DNA from: Ophioceras dolichostomum
Taxonomy: Eukaryota; Ascomycota; Sordariomycetes; Magnaporthales; Ophioceraceae
Direction: 5' to 3'
DNA: 50,017 bases
NCBI GenBank assembly: GCA_003049485.1
Contig: PYST01000246.1
Location: 1 to 50,017 of the forward strand
Shown in pieces: positions 46,801 through 50,017 of this stretch. Position 1 is the first letter of the stretch. Each line of letters begins with the position of its first letter. Below the pieces are notes generated by a model, which ran no database searches, was not told the DNA's origin, and saw only the letters and a program-made list of their open reading frames with translations. Position numbers and translations under genes: made by a program.

Positions 46801-46963
46801 AGCGTCATGAACGCGACTCGGTCGTCGTCAGCTCGCGAGATTCCCTACACATAGGGCCTGTGCAACACCACCTTGGTCACTGGCCGAGGTCAACTCTCGT
46901 TCACCTTATTTGTGCACCCTTCTCAGCACGTGGAAACAAGCCTAGACTCTGCTGTCAAAGAGG
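40870..46963. other. Gene-poor region before the laccase gene
   Basis: About 6.1 kb between two divergent genes. Several open frames of 60-190 codons exist (the longest 44091-44669, plus) but their content is low in bias and has no motifs. A TATATTAAAA sequence lies at about 45184 with Ser/Pro-rich frames after it; I do not claim a gene. One undetermined base (n) is at 42107. Confidence 0.5.
46793..46800 (+). promoter_or_regulatory. Candidate TATA box of the laccase gene
   Basis: CATATAAG about 165 nt before the laccase start codon, a reasonable distance for a fungal promoter with a short leader. Judged by position and sequence only. Confidence 0.45.
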
Positions 46964-49296
46964 ATGCGGCTGCTACACGTCATCTTGGACGTGGTGCCCG
47001 TCCTGGTGGCACTTGGAGGAGGCGTCGTACTAGCAGAACCCTTGCCAGTCCTCAAACCGGACCCCGTCGTCGCAGAACTCGTACCCAGGCAAACCATCAC
47101 CCCTGGAGGCCCTCCCTGTGGCCAGAACAATGCCACAAACAGAGGGTGCTGGTATGATCTACCCACCGAGATGACCCTAGCAGCAGCTCTCATCACACCC
47201 TCTTGGTCTACCACGGCTGGATCGAAGCCAGCCAGCCTTTTACTGACGCAAACCCCGTTTGAACCCGGCAGGAAAAACTTTTGGAACATCAGCACCGACT
47301 ACGAGGTGACAATTCCAACGGGTACCACTAGGACGGTACGATGCCGCTTCCCTCATTCCCTGTCTCCCCGTTGGCATCCAGAAATGGCTGACTAGCGATC
47401 CCTAGATCGACCTGTACATCACGAACGTGACCTCTTTCTCCGGGGTCGATGGCGTTGCAAAGCCGATGATGCTCATCAATGGTGCGTATCGCTCCCTATA
47501 TCCTTCGCCGGCGTCGGCTCGGACAAACTTAAGAGGGCGGGCAGCTGGCTAATCTCGTGTACGGCCGCTTACGCCACTTACAGGCGCCTTTCCGGGACCA
47601 ACGATCTATGCGGGTATGTGATTTGCTAGCCCGAGGCTTCGCTTACCGGATGGCTAGCAGGATCGAGGACTGACTTGGGCCTTGGTTTCTCTTTTGTGTA
47701 GATTGGGGCGACTGGTTGGAGCTGATCGTGCACAACCAGCTTCAAGACAATGGGTAAGTAAGCTACTAGGGTCCTTACATAGCTGACTGTCCCTGGTGGG
47801 ATAGGATGTGAACCCCACCGTCCAGAGCACACTCAGATATTGTGGATCTAGCACGGAGAACAAGGCTGACCAGGCCGACTGCCGGACACAACAACAGGAC
47901 CGGAATCCACTGGCACGGCCTGCGGCAGCTGAACAGCAACAACCAGGACGGCGCGGGTGGCATAACCGAGTGCCCGATCCCTCCCGGCGGCACACGCTCG
48001 TACACGTTCCGCGCGGTCCAGTACGGCACGTCCTGGTACCACAGCCACTTCTCGGTTCAGTACGGCAACGGCGTCGTCGGCGCCGTCGTCGTGCAGGGCC
48101 CCGCGTCGGCCAACTACGACATCGACCTCGGGCCGTACGTGGTCACGGACTGGTACTGGCAGACGGCCGACCGGCTCCAGCTGCGGGCCGAGCAGGCCAC
48201 CGGCCCCCCGCCGCCGAGCGAGAACATCGCCATCAACGGCTCCAACATCAACCCGTCCGGGTCCGGCGGCCGATACAACCGCGTGACCCTGACGCCCGGC
48301 AAGAAGCACCGCGTGCGCATCATCAACACGTCGGTGGACAACGGCTTCACCGTCTCGCTCGTGGGCCACTCCTTCACCGTGATCGCCACCGACCTGGTGC
48401 CCGTCCGGCCGATCGTCAAGACGCAGCTCTTCCTCGGCGTCGGCCAGCGCTACGACGTCATCATCGAGGCCAACCAGCCCGTGGGCCACTACTGGTTCAA
48501 CGTCACGCTGGGCGGCGGCGGCCTGTGCGGCGTGTGCAACAACCGGTTCCCAGCCTCGATCTTCTCCTACGCGGGCGCCACCCCGTCCGGCGGCCTGCCG
48601 ACCAGCCCCGGCACCGCCATCACGGCCGGCTGCAGGGACGAGACGGGCTTCGTGCCGGTGGTGGCGCGCACGGCGCCCTCCGCCCAGTTCGCGGCCCAGT
48701 CGCGCGAGCTGCCCGTGGAGCTCACGACGGTCGTCACCAACCGGGGGACCATCTTCAACTGGCTCGTCAACGGCTCCGCCATCGACGTGCAGTGGGACAA
48801 GCCGATCCTGCAGTACATCGACGAGGGCAACAGCTCGTGGCCGCGCGCCGCCAACGTCGTCAGCGTGAACCAGCGGCACGCCTGGACGTTCTGGGTGATC
48901 AACAACGTGCAGGGGGGTTTACCGCACCCTATCCACCTGCACGGCCACGACTTCTTGCTGCTGGGAACGGGGGACTCGGGCAGGTTCAACCCGGCCACGG
49001 ACACGGCGGGGCTCAACTTCGCGAACCCGGTCAGGCGGGACGTGGCGATGCTTCCCCCAGGTTGGATGGTCATCGCGTTCGAGACGAACAACCCGGGCGC
49101 GTGGCTGATGCACTGCCACATCGCGTGGCACGTCAGCCAGGGCCTCAGCGTGCAGTTCCTGGAGCTGAAGGACGAGATACGCACGGCGATGCACCTGGAC
49201 CAGATACAACCCAACTGCAATGCGTGGAGGGCGTATTGGCCTGGGGCTTACTATCCCAAGGTCGACTCTGGGTTGAGGAGACGGCAGTTCGGCTAG
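46964..49296 (+). CDS. Laccase (ascomycete multicopper oxidase)
   Basis: Six exons: 46964-47151, 47272-47335, 47406-47481, 47584-47613, 47702-47753 and 47898-49296, 602 aa. Intron 1 is 120 nt with no in-frame stop, but splicing rebuilds the expected NRGCWKNFWNISTDYE; CTGAC/CTAAC branch sites precede all acceptors. A signal peptide (VLVALGGGVVLA) is followed by a short propeptide. The copper motifs are complete: HWHG (His141, His143), WYHSH (His185, His187), HPIHLHGH (His480, His483, His485) and HCHIAWHVSQGL (His542, Cys543, His544, His548, with Leu553 in the axial position). It oxidises phenols and similar donors while reducing O2 to water, outside the cell. The end DSGL-RRRQFG matches the ascomycete tail that is cut after DSGL. 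Pigment, lignin-related or detoxification roles are possible. Confidence 0.96.
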
Positions 49297-49868
49297 AAGG
49301 GAGGAAGGGAGGAAGGGCGGTCTGTCTCTGTCTTACTGCTCTGCTTGGATTGCGTTTCCACTTGCTGTTTGTTGTCTACCTACTTGGCATTGTTGAGTAG
49401 GAGGAAGGGGAAAGTTAGGGGGCCTGGCGGCTTGGACCATCACCCAAAATACCGTCTATCTTTGGCGTGCTGCCTGTTTCTTAGATTGTTTCTCGCTCAC
49501 TTGCCAAACATATTCGCGACTTGCACGGATCACATAACTGTCAGTTCGACCCTCGTCAGGGGCGTCTTCATTCAATCATTCGTTCTTTCGTCCATTCACT
49601 GCAACCTGGGGTGTAGTCCTCTTCACTCAGCTGATCAGGCTCAGCACCAACCGAGCAAACGGACGGACCACTCGAGGAAACATTTCCGTATCAGGTAATT
49701 CCTTCGATTCAGATATAGATGGCATCGCACAAACTCGAGTCGGGCAGACTTTGTCGTCGGACATTTGGCCGAGAAGAAGTGCAAACGCCTAAGACTGTGC
49801 CACCCCCAGACCACCTACCTAGGTACATTCCTGACCTCCCTCCCTCCTCCCTTTCCATTGCCAGAGCA

Positions 49869-49904
49869 TAGGTAGGTAGGTAGGTAGGTAGGTAGGTAGG
49901 TAGG
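49869..49904. repeat. (TAGG)n microsatellite, about nine units
   Basis: Uninterrupted TAGG units after the laccase gene. The same tetramer and its complement CCTA make up the scattered palindromic fragments elsewhere in the window. Confidence 0.9.
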
Positions 49905-49994
49905 TTGGTTACATGTCTGCTATTTTTAAGATCGGACCAAAAACCTGCGACCTACCGACGAGAAGACAAACGTGGGCAGACTGCCGGCACTTGA

Positions 49995-50017
49995 CCCCCC
50001 CCCCCCCCCCCCCCCCC
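49995..50017. repeat. Homopolymer C23 at the sequence end
   Basis: Twenty-three C in a row up to the last base. Position at the very end suggests an assembly or sequencing edge effect rather than biology. Confidence 0.9.

Larger units (their letters stand above)
49297..50017. other. 3' flank of the laccase gene and contig edge
   Basis: Laccase 3' UTR followed by non-coding DNA with an ACCTAGGT palindrome at 49817 and a TAGG tetramer array at about 49869-49904. It ends in 23 consecutive C at 49995-50017, which coincides with the end of the sequence. Confidence 0.6.

Noticed and set aside
47848..48879. Minus-strand open frame of 343 codons opposite laccase exon 6
   Set aside because: A shadow caused by G/C-rich third positions of the laccase; composition is Arg/Ala/Gly/Val-heavy with no motif.
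24132..49296. A biosynthetic gene cluster linking the transporter, aminotransferase, b561 and laccase genes
   Set aside because: No core synthase is present, distances are large, and gene orientations give no sign of co-regulation.
47808..49400. Plus-strand frame of 530 codons over the laccase in another frame
   Set aside because: Arg/Pro/Gln-heavy shift of the laccase frame, without copper motifs.

Overview
The window reads as nuclear DNA of a filamentous ascomycete (Pezizomycotina, most likely Sordariomycetes; genus not resolved). I base this on short GT-AG introns of about 57 to 190 nt with CTGAC/CTAAC branch sites, G/C-rich third codon positions in exons, pyrimidine-rich intergenic DNA, and fungal families such as a three-domain laccase with a DSGL tail, a DOMON/cytochrome b561 protein and a fungal-type bZIP. 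I rebuilt ten apparently intact protein genes and one broken one. All splice junctions were chosen by eye and checked for reading-frame phase; none is confirmed by transcripts.

Layout. Left end (1.2-5.5 kb): a Gfo/Idh/MocA oxidoreductase, a convergent hotdog thioesterase, and a divergent tRNA pseudouridine synthase (Pus9/Rib2 type) sharing a 0.5 kb promoter with the thioesterase. From 5.4 to 24.1 kb there is almost no coding signal except one bZIP transcription factor gene (12.0-13.2 kb). This gene-poor stretch holds a perfect 114-bp x 6 tandem array (6897-7580), several short minisatellites and most copies of a palindromic octamer. From 24.1 to 28.7 kb a DOMON-cytochrome b561 gene and an MFS transporter gene converge. 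From 31.6 to 36.1 kb a GSA-aminomutase-like class III aminotransferase and an orphan protein-kinase-like gene diverge. At 37.5-38.0 kb is a decayed MFS permease. At 39.0-40.9 kb is a seven-exon gene for a secreted Thr/Gly-rich protein. After about 6 kb without a recognisable gene comes a six-exon laccase (47.0-49.3 kb). The window ends in 23 C residues, probably a contig edge.

How the genes relate. I see no single pathway or biosynthetic cluster. Three products are predicted to work at or outside the cell surface (DOMON-b561 electron carrier, secreted Thr/Gly-rich protein, laccase), but they lie far apart and no common regulation is shown. The items most worth a second look are the perfect 114-bp array, the isolated bZIP with its possible in-frame retained intron, the enrichment of ACCTAGGT palindromes in non-coding DNA, the kinase-like orphan with an unusual catalytic loop, the secreted protein with paired Lys-Arg sites, and the permease pseudogene whose premature stop looks like a C-to-T change.
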